Notes under the pieces: model-generated
Databases searched by the model: none
Seen by the model: the letters and a program-made list of their open reading frames with translations, nothing else
What the model was told of the DNA's origin: nothing
Part shown: in pieces, positions 50,909-59,692 of the stretch
How positions within the stretch are numbered: the first letter of the stretch is position 1
How the letters are laid out: each line of letters begins with the position of its first letter
Assembly (NCBI GenBank): GCA_036497285.1
Contig: DASXJR010000056.1
Location: 1-64,000, forward strand
DNA length: 64,000 bases
Direction: 5' to 3'
DNA from: RYN-133 sp036497285
GTDB taxonomy: Bacteria; Actinomycetota; Actinomycetes; Mycobacteriales; Jatrophihabitantaceae
Position numbers and translations under genes: made by a program

Positions 50909-52114
50909 CTACGGCTTGCGGGCGAGGACGTAGAGGCGCTGGGTGGTCTCGCCGCGGGAGGCAAACGGACCGCGCTGGTACCACTCGACATCGATCAGGC
51001 CGGCCCGCTCCACAATTGCGATGACCTCGGTGGTGTCATGGAGGACGAAATCGAGATCGACCTCGTGGCCGAACCAATCGGTGATGGTGCGTACCTCGGC
51101 GCCGGCGTGCAGGGCGAGCACGAGCCAGCCGCTGGGGCGCAGGGGCGGGGCGAGCGAGGCGATCGCTGCCGGCAATTCGGACTCGGCAAGGTGGACGAGT
51201 GAGTACCACGCGAGAACAGCACCCCATCCGTCGTGAGTGCTGGGGCGCATCAGTTGGCGCAGATCGCCGACCTCGTAGCTGACACCGGGGTAGCGGCGGC
51301 GGGCCTCGTCAATCATCTCCGGGGTGAGGTCGAGACCGGTCACGTCCGCGCCCGCCTGCGCCAAGAACGCGGCGACGTGACCGGGGCCGGTACCGACCTC
51401 GATCACTGGTGCCCCGTTGGACAGCTCGACGACTCGGCGCAAGAGCCACGACTCGAACGGTAGGTCGGCGAGCTCATCGCCGAATCGTTCGGCGTAGGAG
51501 CCGGCGACGGTGGCGTAGGCCTCGCGAACCTTGTCATCGCGTGCTTCGAAACCCGCAGTGAGGACGGACTCACGGTCGACGGGCACCGAACCTGCCGTCA
51601 CTGCAGACTCATCCGGTCCGAGCAGATGGATCCAGCGAGTGTCTTGTTGACCCGGTTGGCGCGCGAGCTCACGGACCATCGCAGGATCACTGCCAGCCAT
51701 GCGGGCCAGGCATGCCTCCACCTCGGTGCGGTCAGCGAAGCGGTGGAGTCGCTCGGTGCGGGTCTTCAACGCGCCTGCGGGTTGGGCGCCGCGCAACAAC
51801 AGCACTGTGAGCAGTGCTCGCTCGTCCGGCTCGATCCCGCGCCGCTGCGCGAATGTCTGCACGTACTTGACCACGCGGCTGCCGGCACCCTGCCAGGTGA
51901 GCGCGACAAGATCCTTTTCCTTGAGTGAGCGCAACGTCTGATGCACCAATTCCTCGTCGTAGTCGACGATGGGTTCTCGACTGCTGGTCTGGTTGCACGC
52001 CGTACGCACGGCGTTGACGGTCATCGGATATGTCGCCGGGACCGTGATCTCCTTCTCCAGCAAGCTCCCGAGCACGCGCTGTTCGGTGGCATCAAGCACC
52101 GGCAGGCCAACCAC
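50909..52114 (-). CDS. DUF480 (YceH)-SAM methyltransferase fusion
   Basis: A 401-residue two-domain protein. Residues 1-175 are YceH/DUF480: EQRVLGSLLEKEITVPATYPMT, NAVRTACNQTSSREPIVDYDEELV, and the winged-helix LHRFADRTEVEACL. Residues 190-401 are a class I methyltransferase: PVIEVGTGPGHVAAFLAQAGADVTGLDLTPEMIDEARRR with the SAM motif, then WYSLVHLAESE. The GTG at 52114 is the best start. Fusion of the two is unusual and may target the methyltransferase through the winged helices. Divergent from the 52226 LuxR gene by 111 bases. Confidence 0.82.
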   Translation of the reverse strand: MVGLPVLDATEQRVLGSLLEKEITVPATYPMTVNAVRTACNQTSSREPIVDYDEELVHQTLRSLKEKDLVALTWQGAGSRVVKYVQTFAQRRGIEPDERALLTVLLLRGAQPAGALKTRTERLHRFADRTEVEACLARMAGSDPAMVRELARQPGQQDTRWIHLLGPDESAVTAGSVPVDRESVLTAGFEARDDKVREAYATVAGSYAERFGDELADLPFESWLLRRVVELSNGAPVIEVGTGPGHVAAFLAQAGADVTGLDLTPEMIDEARRRYPGVSYEVGDLRQLMRPSTHDGWGAVLAWYSLVHLAESELPAAIASLAPPLRPSGWLVLALHAGAEVRTITDWFGHEVDLDFVLHDTTEVIAIVERAGLIDVEWYQRGPFASRGETTQRLYVLARKP

Positions 52115-52225
52115 GACGCCGAGGCTAGCGCGCGCAGTGAGAATGGGCGCAGGTCGCCGACGAACCCAGCGGCGGGCGGCGGTGTCATGTGTGCACAACC
52201 CTGAGGCCCGGCCTACGCTGACTGC

Positions 52226-53800
52226 GTGCCGGACTGGAAGGCCGAGTACGCGGCGTTGTCGGCTGCCGACACCGACGGCCAGATGTCGGCGGAGGATCTG
52301 GAACGTCTGGCGGTTGCGGCGTTTCTGATCGGTCATGACACCGAAGTCCCCGCGCTGCGCGAACGGGCTCATGAGGCTTACTTGGAACAAGGCCTGGTAG
52401 AGCGGACTGCCGAGTGCGGGTTCTGGCTCGGCTTTCACCTGGACCTGCGCGGCGAGCTCGCGCAGGCTGCCGGCTGGCACGCGCGCGTGCGACGACTGAT
52501 CTCCGAAGACCCGGAATCGCGTCTCGGCGGGCGGCTGCGGCAGCGGGAGGCGGTCGTCCTGATGTTCGGCGGCGACGCGGTGACCGCGTTGCCGATCCTC
52601 GATGACTGCGCGCGAATCGCGGCGGCTTGCAACGATCTGGACGGCTTCGTCCTGTCCGGCCTCGGGCGCGGACGGTGTCTGACGATGCTGGGCCGGGCCG
52701 GCGAAGCGGCCGAGGCGTATGACGAGGTGATGGTCCACGTTGTCGCCGGCCGCGTGGCTCCGCAGGTCACCGGGCTTGCCTACTGCGCCATCGTCGCGAT
52801 GTGCATGGAGTGGTTCGACATCCGCAGGGCGCAGGAGTGGACGCATACGTTCGCGTCATGGGCGGCACAAGAGGTCGGCATGCTCGCCTATCGAGGAACG
52901 TGCCTGGTGCATCGTGCCGAGATCCTGCAGTTGCGTGGTGCGTGGCCCGAAGCTGTCGCTGAGGCGCAGCGCGCATGTGACGCGTTGGATGTCACCCGTG
53001 AGGCTGCGCTCGGCGGCGCGCACTATCGGATCGCTGAGTTGGCGAGGCTGCAAGGGCGCTTCGCCGCGGCCGAGCAGGCCTACGCGCGTGCCGGTGCGTT
53101 CGGGACGGAAGTGCAGCCCGGTCTGGCGTTGCTACCCACCACGCAGCATCGTCTGGACTCGGCGGCGGCCGGGCTGGATCGGGCGCTCGCCGAACATCAT
53201 GTTCATCGGTTGCGTGCGATGTTGTTGGCAGCACGGGTGGAGGTGGCGCTGACGTCAGGCGACCTCGCGACGGCGCAGCGTTGTGCGGACGAGCTCGCCG
53301 AGGCCGCGTTGGCCGGTTCGGCCGCGTACTTGCAGGCGACCAGCGAGCACGCCGTCGGCGCGCTGCTGCTCGCGCGTGGTGATCCGACCGCCGCGCTGCC
53401 GCGACTGCGTCGTGCGTGGTCGCTGTGGCAAGAGGTCGAATCCCGTTACGAGGCAGCTCGCACCCGGGTGCTGGTGGCGCACGCGTGTTCGGCGCTGGGT
53501 GATGCGGACGCGGCCCGTATGGAGCTGGCTGCGGCCCGCGTCGTCTTCGAGGAGCTAGGTGCATTCCCCGACCTGACCGCGACAACGACCGGGCAGGACA
53601 CGACTGCCGGTCCGCTCACCGCACGGGAACGCGAGGTGCTCCGGCTGCTCGCAACGGGCGCGACCAACCGGGCGATCGCGGATCGCCTCGTACTTTCGGA
53701 GAAGACCGTGGCACGCCACGTGAGCAACCTGTTCGGCAAGATCGAGGTCACAAGTCGGGCCGCGGCCACTGCGTACGCGTACGAGCACGGTCTCGTCTGA
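52226..53800 (+). CDS. LuxR-type regulator with TPR-like sensor domain
   Basis: A 524-residue protein starting at GTG 52226. Residues 20-450 are tetratricopeptide-like helix repeats. The C-terminal HTH (about 458-520) is LTAREREVLRLLATGATNRAIADRLVLSEKTVARHVSNLFGKI (in part), typical LuxR/FixJ, ending TAYAYEHGLV. Unlike the LAL protein at 25004, no ATPase domain is present. It is a possible activator of the divergent YceH-methyltransferase gene or of the following monooxygenase gene. A hairpin 12 bases after its stop probably ends transcription. Confidence 0.9.
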   Translation: MPDWKAEYAALSAADTDGQMSAEDLERLAVAAFLIGHDTEVPALRERAHEAYLEQGLVERTAECGFWLGFHLDLRGELAQAAGWHARVRRLISEDPESRLGGRLRQREAVVLMFGGDAVTALPILDDCARIAAACNDLDGFVLSGLGRGRCLTMLGRAGEAAEAYDEVMVHVVAGRVAPQVTGLAYCAIVAMCMEWFDIRRAQEWTHTFASWAAQEVGMLAYRGTCLVHRAEILQLRGAWPEAVAEAQRACDALDVTREAALGGAHYRIAELARLQGRFAAAEQAYARAGAFGTEVQPGLALLPTTQHRLDSAAAGLDRALAEHHVHRLRAMLLAARVEVALTSGDLATAQRCADELAEAALAGSAAYLQATSEHAVGALLLARGDPTAALPRLRRAWSLWQEVESRYEAARTRVLVAHACSALGDADAARMELAAARVVFEELGAFPDLTATTTGQDTTAGPLTAREREVLRLLATGATNRAIADRLVLSEKTVARHVSNLFGKIEVTSRAAATAYAYEHGLV

Positions 53801-53811
53801 CTACACAGAAT

Positions 53812-53841
53812 TGCCCATAGCGCGTGCCACCGAAATGGGCA
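53812..53841 (+). terminator. Hairpin after the LuxR-type gene
   Basis: TGCCCAT (53812-53818) and ATGGGCA (53835-53841) form a perfect 7-bp inverted repeat with a 16-base loop, starting 12 bases after the stop. There is no T-tract. It could be a terminator or a regulator site for the 53889 gene. Confidence 0.4.
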
Positions 53842-53888
53842 TCGCGCCCGACGCGCAGTCGACCGTCACGTCCCTAGCGTCTGTCGGC

Positions 53889-54983
53889 ATGACAACACGC
53901 ATCGACACCTTGATCATCGGTGCCGGCCAGGCCGGCCTCACCATGGGGTATCACCTCCGGCGCGCCGGACGTGAGTTCCTCATTCTCGACGCGGACGCGC
54001 GGGCGGGGGACTCGTGGCGGCAGCGCTACGACTCGCTGCGCCTGTTCAGCACGCCGAAGTACGCGAGCCTGCCTGGCTGGCGCATCCCGGTCCCCGACTA
54101 TCCGACCCGCGACGAAATGGCCGACTATCTGGAGGCTTACGCCCTTCGGTTCGAGCTCCCGGTGCGCAACGGGGCGCGGGTCAACAGCGTCATCGCCGAG
54201 GACGGCCTGCTGAGGGTCAGCGCTGCCGACGGCGACTACCTGGCGCGCAATGTGGTCGTGGCCACCGGCGCGCACCGGCGTCCGTCCGTGCCGGCGTTCG
54301 CCGATGCCCTCGATCCAAGCATCCGCCAGCTGACGTCGCTGGAGTACCGCAGCCCGTCCCAGTTCGCTCCCGGCCCGGTGCTGATCGTCGGTGCCGCGAA
54401 CTCCGGCACCGACATCGCGCTCGACGCAGCAGCGTCCGGGCACGACACGTACCTGGCCGGCCGCCACCCCGGGCAGATACCGATCGACATCGACACACCC
54501 CGCGGACGACGCGCCACTCCTCTGGTGATGTTCGTTTTCCGGCACGTGCTCACGTTGCGCACGCCGATGGGCCGTAGGGCGTCCGCACGGCACCGCGAAC
54601 ACGGTGTCAACCTGGTACGGAACAAGCTGGCCGACCTGGACGCGGCGGGCGTTGCGCGGATCGGGCGCATCGAGCGGGTCGAGAACGGACGCCCGATCTC
54701 CAACGAGGGCGACCTCCCGCCGGTTAATACTGTCGTCTGGTGCACCGGGTCGCGCGCCGACCACCGCTTTCTCGAACTCCCGGTGTTCGACGAGGACGGC
54801 CGGGCCCGCCATCACCGCGGTGTCTCTACGGTGCAGGGCCTGTACTTCCTGGGCATGCCGTTCCAGTTCGCGCTCGCTTCCGAACAAATCCAGGGCCTGG
54901 ACCGTGACGCGCGCTACCTGATCAAGCAGGTACCTGCGCAGTCTCAGGTCCCCGTGGCCGCGCCAGGCCCGTCAGCGCTGTGA
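53889..54983 (+). CDS. FAD/NADPH-dependent monooxygenase-like oxidoreductase
   Basis: A 364-residue flavoprotein of the flavin-containing monooxygenase type. The FAD motif is LIIGAGQAGLTMGYHL at residues 8-23, followed by GDSWRQRYDSLRLFST, the typical FMO sequence. The second Rossmann motif is VLIVGAANSGTDIALDAA, and a later VVWCTG segment corresponds to the FMO ATG motif. The ATG at 53889 fits the fold start. It overlaps, in the antisense direction, the end of the 58-codon gene at 54972. Substrate unknown. Confidence 0.9.
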   Translation: MTTRIDTLIIGAGQAGLTMGYHLRRAGREFLILDADARAGDSWRQRYDSLRLFSTPKYASLPGWRIPVPDYPTRDEMADYLEAYALRFELPVRNGARVNSVIAEDGLLRVSAADGDYLARNVVVATGAHRRPSVPAFADALDPSIRQLTSLEYRSPSQFAPGPVLIVGAANSGTDIALDAAASGHDTYLAGRHPGQIPIDIDTPRGRRATPLVMFVFRHVLTLRTPMGRRASARHREHGVNLVRNKLADLDAAGVARIGRIERVENGRPISNEGDLPPVNTVVWCTGSRADHRFLELPVFDEDGRARHHRGVSTVQGLYFLGMPFQFALASEQIQGLDRDARYLIKQVPAQSQVPVAAPGPSAL

Positions 54984-55148
54984 GAAGCCCGCGCGCCCGT
55001 CGCGATCCTCCTCGTGCCGGAGTTGGTCGTGCGCGGCGATGAGCTGCACCGCGGTGCGCCACGCGTCGATCTCGTACCGGACGTAACCGTCGTCCAGCAA
55101 TCGGCGTGCGATTGCAGCGACTTGTTCGACGCGGGGGGCGCTGTTCAC
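54972..55148 (-). CDS. Small hypothetical protein (58 residues)
   Basis: A 58-codon reading frame with a GTG start at 55148 and GGGAGG eight bases upstream. The product begins MNSAPRVEQVAAIARRLL and continues with a charged, amphipathic helix (DDGYVRYEIDAWRTAVQLIAAHDQL) ending FSQR. The strong ribosome site and protein-like composition support it as a real gene. The stop overlaps the 3' end of the convergent oxidoreductase gene by 12 bases. It may be a small regulatory or adaptor protein. Confidence 0.6.
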   Translation of the reverse strand: MNSAPRVEQVAAIARRLLDDGYVRYEIDAWRTAVQLIAAHDQLRHEEDRDGRAGFSQR

Positions 55149-55219
55149 AGTGTGGTCCTCCCTAGGACAGGTGACTCCGGTCGATCCGGACCAGGCGCAG
55201 CGCAGCGGTACGTGGCGCC

Positions 55220-55245
55220 GGTCAGTGGATTGGCGCCCGCTGACC
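55220..55245. terminator. 9-bp stem-loop in the 55.2 kb intergenic region
   Basis: GGTCAGTGG (55220-55228) and CCGCTGACC (55237-55245) pair over nine positions, one as G-U, around an eight-base loop. It lies between the end of the sigma gene at 55338 and the small gene at 54972, both leftward. It is probably the sigma gene terminator. The T-tract is absent. Confidence 0.4.
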
Positions 55246-55337
55246 TTGGGGGGTCTCAGAGCGCAATGGCACTCTTGCGGATGGCGCGTTGGTCGAACGT
55301 AACGAAACCCGAACCCTCTACCGGAGGGCGCGGCCGA

Positions 55338-56336
55338 TCATCGCGCGTCGGGTAGCGATCGCGGCAGGCCGAACCAGGGGAGGACGGAGTTCTCGAAGCG
55401 GGTCATCGCGCGGATGCGATCGCCGGCGAGTTCCAGCACGAACAGCCCGGCCGCGTGCCGCACCCCGTCTGCTGCGAGTACGTATGCGCCGACGGCGGGT
55501 TGCCCGTTCGCCCGTGTCGGGACGAGCGTGAATCGCCTACCGGCACTGAAGATGCTGTCGAAGAACCGGGCTGCCGCCGTCGGTCCCACGTACTCGAACG
55601 GGATCGGCGGCATGGACGTGAACACGTCGTCGGTCAGCAGCGCAACGACGGCGTCGACATCGGCTGCCTCGTAGGCACGAACGAACTTCTCGACAAGCAC
55701 GGCCTCCGCAGGCGAGCCGGGCGGCGGCGGCGCCTCGTGATCAGCGGCTCGGTAGCGTAGCACGGTCGCCCTGGCACGTTTGAGAGCGCTGGTCACCGAC
55801 TCGACCGTCGTGTCCAGCATCTCCGCGACCTCGGTGGCCGGGAATCCGAGGACGTCGCGAAGCAGGAGCACGGCAACCTGTCGCGGCGGCATCAATTGCA
55901 GCGCCGTGACGAACGCGAGTGAGATCGATTCGAGCTGCTCGTAGCGCGCCTCCGGGCTGCGCGGAAGATCGGCGAATCGGGCGTCGGGCATCGGCTCGAG
56001 CCACACCACTTCGCCGAGGCGCGTCGGTTCCGGCGGCTGCACTCCAGGCACGTCCCACTGTTTGGCCGGCCGGCGAACGGCCGCACGCCGCGCATTCAAG
56101 CAACGGTTGGTCGCGATGCGGTAGAGCCACGTCCGCAGCGACGAGCGGGCTTCGAACTCGCCGAGGCCTTGCCAGGCAGACAACATCGTCTCCTGCACGG
56201 CGTCCTCCGCGTCCTGCACCGAGCCGAGCATGCGGTAGCAGTGCACCAGCAACTCGCGCCGATGCGGCGCGATCGCTGCGTCGAACGCGCCGCCGTCCCC
56301 ACTGCGCGCCCGCACCAAGAGCTCCGTCTCGCCCAT
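55338..56336 (-). CDS. ECF sigma factor with SnoaL-like C-terminal domain
   Basis: A 332-residue sigma factor. Sigma2 is at about 15-85 (MLGSVQDAEDAVQETMLSAWQ, RTWLYRIATNRCLNARR in part), and sigma4 at about 130-190 (LPPRQVAVLLLRDVLGF-like segment, EVAEMLDTTVESVTSALKRARA). Residues 210-330 are an NTF2/SnoaL-like domain (EKFVRAYEAADVDAVVALLTDDVFTSMPP in part), which in such ECFs replaces the anti-sigma factor and regulates activity. AGGAGG lies 7 bases before the ATG. It is divergent from the 56461 reductase gene with mirror-image promoters. Confidence 0.92.
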   Translation of the reverse strand: MGETELLVRARSGDGGAFDAAIAPHRRELLVHCYRMLGSVQDAEDAVQETMLSAWQGLGEFEARSSLRTWLYRIATNRCLNARRAAVRRPAKQWDVPGVQPPEPTRLGEVVWLEPMPDARFADLPRSPEARYEQLESISLAFVTALQLMPPRQVAVLLLRDVLGFPATEVAEMLDTTVESVTSALKRARATVLRYRAADHEAPPPPGSPAEAVLVEKFVRAYEAADVDAVVALLTDDVFTSMPPIPFEYVGPTAAARFFDSIFSAGRRFTLVPTRANGQPAVGAYVLAADGVRHAAGLFVLELAGDRIRAMTRFENSVLPWFGLPRSLPDAR

Positions 56337-56354
56337 GCGTCACCTCCTCCGGTT

Positions 56355-56421
56355 TAGACACCGGCCGAGCTGCGAACTGGGCGGTCGATGCCCGCCCAAT
56401 TCAGAAGTGCAGCCGTGTCTA
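56355..56421. promoter_or_regulatory. Mirror-image divergent promoters of the SnoaL-ECF module
   Basis: A central palindrome AACTGGGCGG-N7-CCGCCCAATT (56375-56401, 9 of 10 pairs) is flanked on each side, after exactly 14 bases, by TGTCTA reading outward (56416-56421 and the complement at 56355-56360). Each gene thus has CCGCCCA[A/G]TT-N14-TGTCTA. The symmetry suggests that one sigma factor, most likely this ECF itself, fires both genes. Confidence 0.65.
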
Positions 56422-56460
56422 CCTCTGTGGTCAAGCACAACACCACCGAAGGAGATCGAG

Positions 56461-57039
56461 ATGGGCAAGATCGTACTGAGCACCAACGTGACTTTGGACG
56501 GCGTCGGACAGGATCCCGCAGGCGACGAGGGATTCGAGTTCGGCGGCTGGTTCAACCAGATTCCGGACGAAGACCGCGAACCGTGGGCCAAGGAGTTCTT
56601 CGACGAGGCGATGGCCACCGACGCGATCCTGATGGGCGCGCGCAGCTACGAGTGGTTCGCGCCGCGCTGGGTCGGACGCGAGGGGGCGTGGGCGGATCGG
56701 CTGGCGAGCCTGCCGAAGTACGTCGTCCGCTCGGGCGACGGCCGTTCCGACTGGGGCCCGACAACCGTGCTGGCCGGCGACGTGGTCGAGGAAGTCACGG
56801 AACTCAAACAGCAGGTCGACGGACACATCGCGCTCTACGCGAGCTATCAACTCGTCCAAACGCTTGTCGAGCACGACCTGCTGGACGAAGCCCGGTTGAT
56901 GGTGTTCCCGCACGTCGTCGGCTCCGGCGGCCGCGTGTTCACCGACCTCACGGCGAGCAAGCCGGTTCGCCTGACGGACGTACGCGCGGTCGGTACCGGT
57001 CTCGTCCAACTGAGGTACGGGTTCGGGCGACAGCCATAG
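56461..57039 (+). CDS. Dihydrofolate reductase-family protein (RibD C-terminal-like)
   Basis: A 192-residue reductase-fold protein starting MGKIVLSTNVTLDGVGQDPAGDEGF, with AILMGARSYEWFAPRW and the C-terminal LLDEARLMVFPHVVGSGGRVF (NADPH-binding strand and helix). Like the 47391 gene it is a RibD C-terminal-type member, not FolA. The ribosome site AAGGAG lies six bases before the ATG. It is divergent from the SnoaL-ECF gene and shares its mirror-image promoter, so it is likely its target. Confidence 0.9.
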   Translation: MGKIVLSTNVTLDGVGQDPAGDEGFEFGGWFNQIPDEDREPWAKEFFDEAMATDAILMGARSYEWFAPRWVGREGAWADRLASLPKYVVRSGDGRSDWGPTTVLAGDVVEEVTELKQQVDGHIALYASYQLVQTLVEHDLLDEARLMVFPHVVGSGGRVFTDLTASKPVRLTDVRAVGTGLVQLRYGFGRQP

Positions 57040-57142
57040 CGAGTGGTCGATGAGTGCGGCGAGGCGTCAATCACCCGGCTCGCGCCGGCACTGGCGTCGG
57101 CCATGAAGCGACCCTCTCATGTCGCTCCGCGGCGTCGGTGAA

Positions 57143-59371
57143 CTACGGTGTCGTCGCGAAGGTGGTGGTTAGTTGCGCGGTCGAGTCGCCGCCGACGTAG
57201 ACGTCGAACGTTGTGGCGTCGATGACGAAGTCGCCGACATCCGCGTTCCAGTACTGCAGTTCGGCCGGGCCGAGCGAGAACTGCACGGTGCGCGAGGTGT
57301 TCGCGGCAATGTGGACGCGCTCGAAGCCCTTCAATTCGCGAACCGGTCGCGACGCGCGTCCGTGTCGCTGGTGCAGGTACAGCTGGACGACCTCGTCCGC
57401 GTCCCGGTCACTGGTATTGGTGACCGTGACCGAGACCGTCTCGGTCTCACCCACCGGGACGGACGGGCGGTCGACGGCGAGGTCGGCGTAGTCGAAGCGT
57501 GCATAGCTGAGCCCGTAGCCGAACGGGAACAGCGGTGTGCTCGGCTCGTCCCAGTACCGCCGGCCCTGGTTCTGCGGCTCGTGTGAGGTGGTGTGCGAGT
57601 AGATCATCGGGATCTGGCCGACGCTGCGGGGCCAGCTGAACGGCAGCTTGCCGCCGGGGGAGACGTCGCCGAGCAGCAGCTCGGCGACGGCCGCGCCACC
57701 CTGCGACCCGGGATACCAGATGTCGAGGACGGCAGGCACATGTTCGATGGCCCAGCGCAGATCCAGCGGCCGTCCATTCATCACCAGCAACACGACCGGC
57801 GTCCCGGTGGCGACAAGCGCTTGCAGCAGCTCGAGCTGACGGCCGGGTAGTTCGAGCGACGACCGCGAGGCAGCCTCGCCGATCATCTGTTGCCACTCGC
57901 CGAGCACCACGATCGCCACGTCGGCGCCGCGGGCGACGTCGACCGCGTGCGTGAGTTCGGCATCGTCGTCGAACCCCTCCGGGTCCGGCGGCGTGTTGCC
58001 GGGGAACATGTCGAACATCGACGGGTACATCCGCCGGGCGGGGCGGATGCCGGCGGCGTACCGCAAGTCGACCGCGTCGCCGAGTCGGGTGTGCAGCCCG
58101 GCGAGGACGGTGACGGTTTCGTCCAGGTCGTAGTCGAAGACCCAAGGCCCGAGGGCGTCGCGGCGCGAGTCGGCCAACGGTCCGAGCACCGCGATCGAGT
58201 TCAGCCTGGTGGCGTCGAGCGGCAGCAATCCGCCCTCGTTGCGCAGCAGTACGGCCGACCGCGTCGCGGCGTTGCGTGCGGCCTCGCGGTGTGCCGGGTC
58301 GGCGAGCACGGTCTGCGCGTGCTGTTCGTCGACGTACGGGTCGTCGAACAGGCCGAGGCGCAGCTTGACCTCGAGGATCCGCCGGACACAGGCGTCGACC
58401 GCCTCGATGCCGACCTGACCGTCCGCGACGGCCGCGGGCAGGTGTGCGTATGCCGGGTCGGTCACCGCCATCTCGAGATCGACCCCGGTGGCGACGCCAC
58501 GTGCCGCCGCGTCGGCGGCGTCCGCCGCGAAGCCGTGGGTCACCAAGCTGCGGACGGCGTTCGCGTCGCTGACCACGAACCCGGTGAAGCCCAGGCGGCC
58601 GCGCAGCACGTCCTCGAACAGCCGGCGGTTCCCGGTGGCCGGGATTCCGTTGAGATCCATGTAGGCCGTCATCACGTTCCCGGCGCCGGCGTCGATCGCC
58701 GCCTGGAACGGCGGGAGGTAGACGTTCCACAGCTGCGCATCGGCCAGGTCCACCTCGTCGTAGTCGCGGCCGCCCAGCGCGGCGCCGTAGCCGGCGAAAT
58801 GCTTCGGACCGGCGACGATGCGCTCCGGCGTGCCGATCGCCGCACCCTGGAATCCGCGCACCTGCGCGGCAGCGACCGCGGCGCCGAGGTACGGATCCTC
58901 GCCGGCGCCTTCCACGATGCGCCCCCAGCGCGGGTCGCGGGCAATGTCGACCATCGGGGCGAACGTCCAATGGATTCCGACCGCGCGCGCCTCCCGCGCC
59001 GCCACCGCCTGGCCACGTTCGATCGTCGCCGGATCCCACGACGCGGCCATCGCGATCGGCACCGGGAACACCGTGCGTAGCCCGTGGATCACGTCGAAGC
59101 CGAACAGCGCGGGAATGCCGTGCCGGTTGCCCTCGATCGCGAGCCGCTGCAGCCGGTTGATCTCGGCAGGATCGGTGACGAACAACAGCGCTCCGACGGC
59201 TCCGCGCGCGAGCGCCTGCTCGACCTCACCCGGCGGCTGCGGAGGTTCCCCGCCCGTGCCCACATGCTCGCCGAAGGAGAAGTACTGCGTGAGCTGGCCC
59301 GCCTTCTCCGAGGGCGTCATCGCCGCGAGCAGTTCATCGATCCGGGCGGTGGTCGTCGGGTCGGCGCGCAT
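57143..59371 (-). CDS. Glycoside hydrolase family 3 beta-glucosidase (BglX-like)
   Basis: A 742-residue GH3 enzyme without a signal peptide, hence cytoplasmic. The (beta/alpha)8 domain contains FGFDVIHGLRTVFPVPIAMAASWDP, RDPRWGRIVEGAGEDPYL, KHFAGYG and the nucleophile D269 in GFVVSDANAV. The C-terminal GH3_C and fibronectin-like domains follow (LVMNGRPLDLRWAIEHVPAVLDIWYPGSQGG, YWDEPSTPLFPFGYGLSY in part). It follows the small Cys-rich gene at 59395 by 23 bases in the same direction. The pairing with the divergent GH13 enzyme suggests sugar scavenging. Confidence 0.94.
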   Translation of the reverse strand: MRADPTTTARIDELLAAMTPSEKAGQLTQYFSFGEHVGTGGEPPQPPGEVEQALARGAVGALLFVTDPAEINRLQRLAIEGNRHGIPALFGFDVIHGLRTVFPVPIAMAASWDPATIERGQAVAAREARAVGIHWTFAPMVDIARDPRWGRIVEGAGEDPYLGAAVAAAQVRGFQGAAIGTPERIVAGPKHFAGYGAALGGRDYDEVDLADAQLWNVYLPPFQAAIDAGAGNVMTAYMDLNGIPATGNRRLFEDVLRGRLGFTGFVVSDANAVRSLVTHGFAADAADAAARGVATGVDLEMAVTDPAYAHLPAAVADGQVGIEAVDACVRRILEVKLRLGLFDDPYVDEQHAQTVLADPAHREAARNAATRSAVLLRNEGGLLPLDATRLNSIAVLGPLADSRRDALGPWVFDYDLDETVTVLAGLHTRLGDAVDLRYAAGIRPARRMYPSMFDMFPGNTPPDPEGFDDDAELTHAVDVARGADVAIVVLGEWQQMIGEAASRSSLELPGRQLELLQALVATGTPVVLLVMNGRPLDLRWAIEHVPAVLDIWYPGSQGGAAVAELLLGDVSPGGKLPFSWPRSVGQIPMIYSHTTSHEPQNQGRRYWDEPSTPLFPFGYGLSYARFDYADLAVDRPSVPVGETETVSVTVTNTSDRDADEVVQLYLHQRHGRASRPVRELKGFERVHIAANTSRTVQFSLGPAELQYWNADVGDFVIDATTFDVYVGGDSTAQLTTTFATTP

Positions 59372-59394
59372 AGGCGATCATTCTCCGGCAGGTA

Positions 59395-59589
59395 CTAAGG
59401 CTGTGGGAATCCGTCTGCCCAATCCAGCTCGGAGTCCGCCACGTCCGTGTCGTACTCGCGCCCCAGCAACCACGACTGTCGTCCCGCGCCGTCGCGCCGG
59501 CCCGCGACATGGACCTCGGGGAAATGGCCGGCGCGAAGCTGGCACTGCACGTTGTCCAGCACCTCGCCACATTGCTCGTCAGACGTCAT
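59395..59589 (-). CDS. Small Cys/His protein of unknown function
   Basis: A 64-residue protein beginning MTSDEQCGEVLDNVQCQLRAGHFP. The Cys-x8-Cys-x5-His pattern resembles the short zinc-binding CGxxL...C...GH motif seen in small actinobacterial proteins. The C-terminal part is acidic with several Trp. It starts with ATG at 59589 and is followed after 23 bases by the GH3 gene. No function can be assigned. Confidence 0.6.
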   Translation of the reverse strand: MTSDEQCGEVLDNVQCQLRAGHFPEVHVAGRRDGAGRQSWLLGREYDTDVADSELDWADGFPQP

Positions 59590-59692
59590 GAGACGAGTCT
59601 GCCCAACCGGGCGGGCCAAACCGACAGCGCCATGCTCGCCATCGTCCCGCAACCGGGCCGCGGAACAGAAGGTCATGTCGGTTGGTGCTTCG

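Noticed and set aside
52115..52846. N-terminal extension of the YceH-methyltransferase gene
   Set aside because: The sequence before 52114 matches neither domain and lies over the divergent LuxR-type gene.
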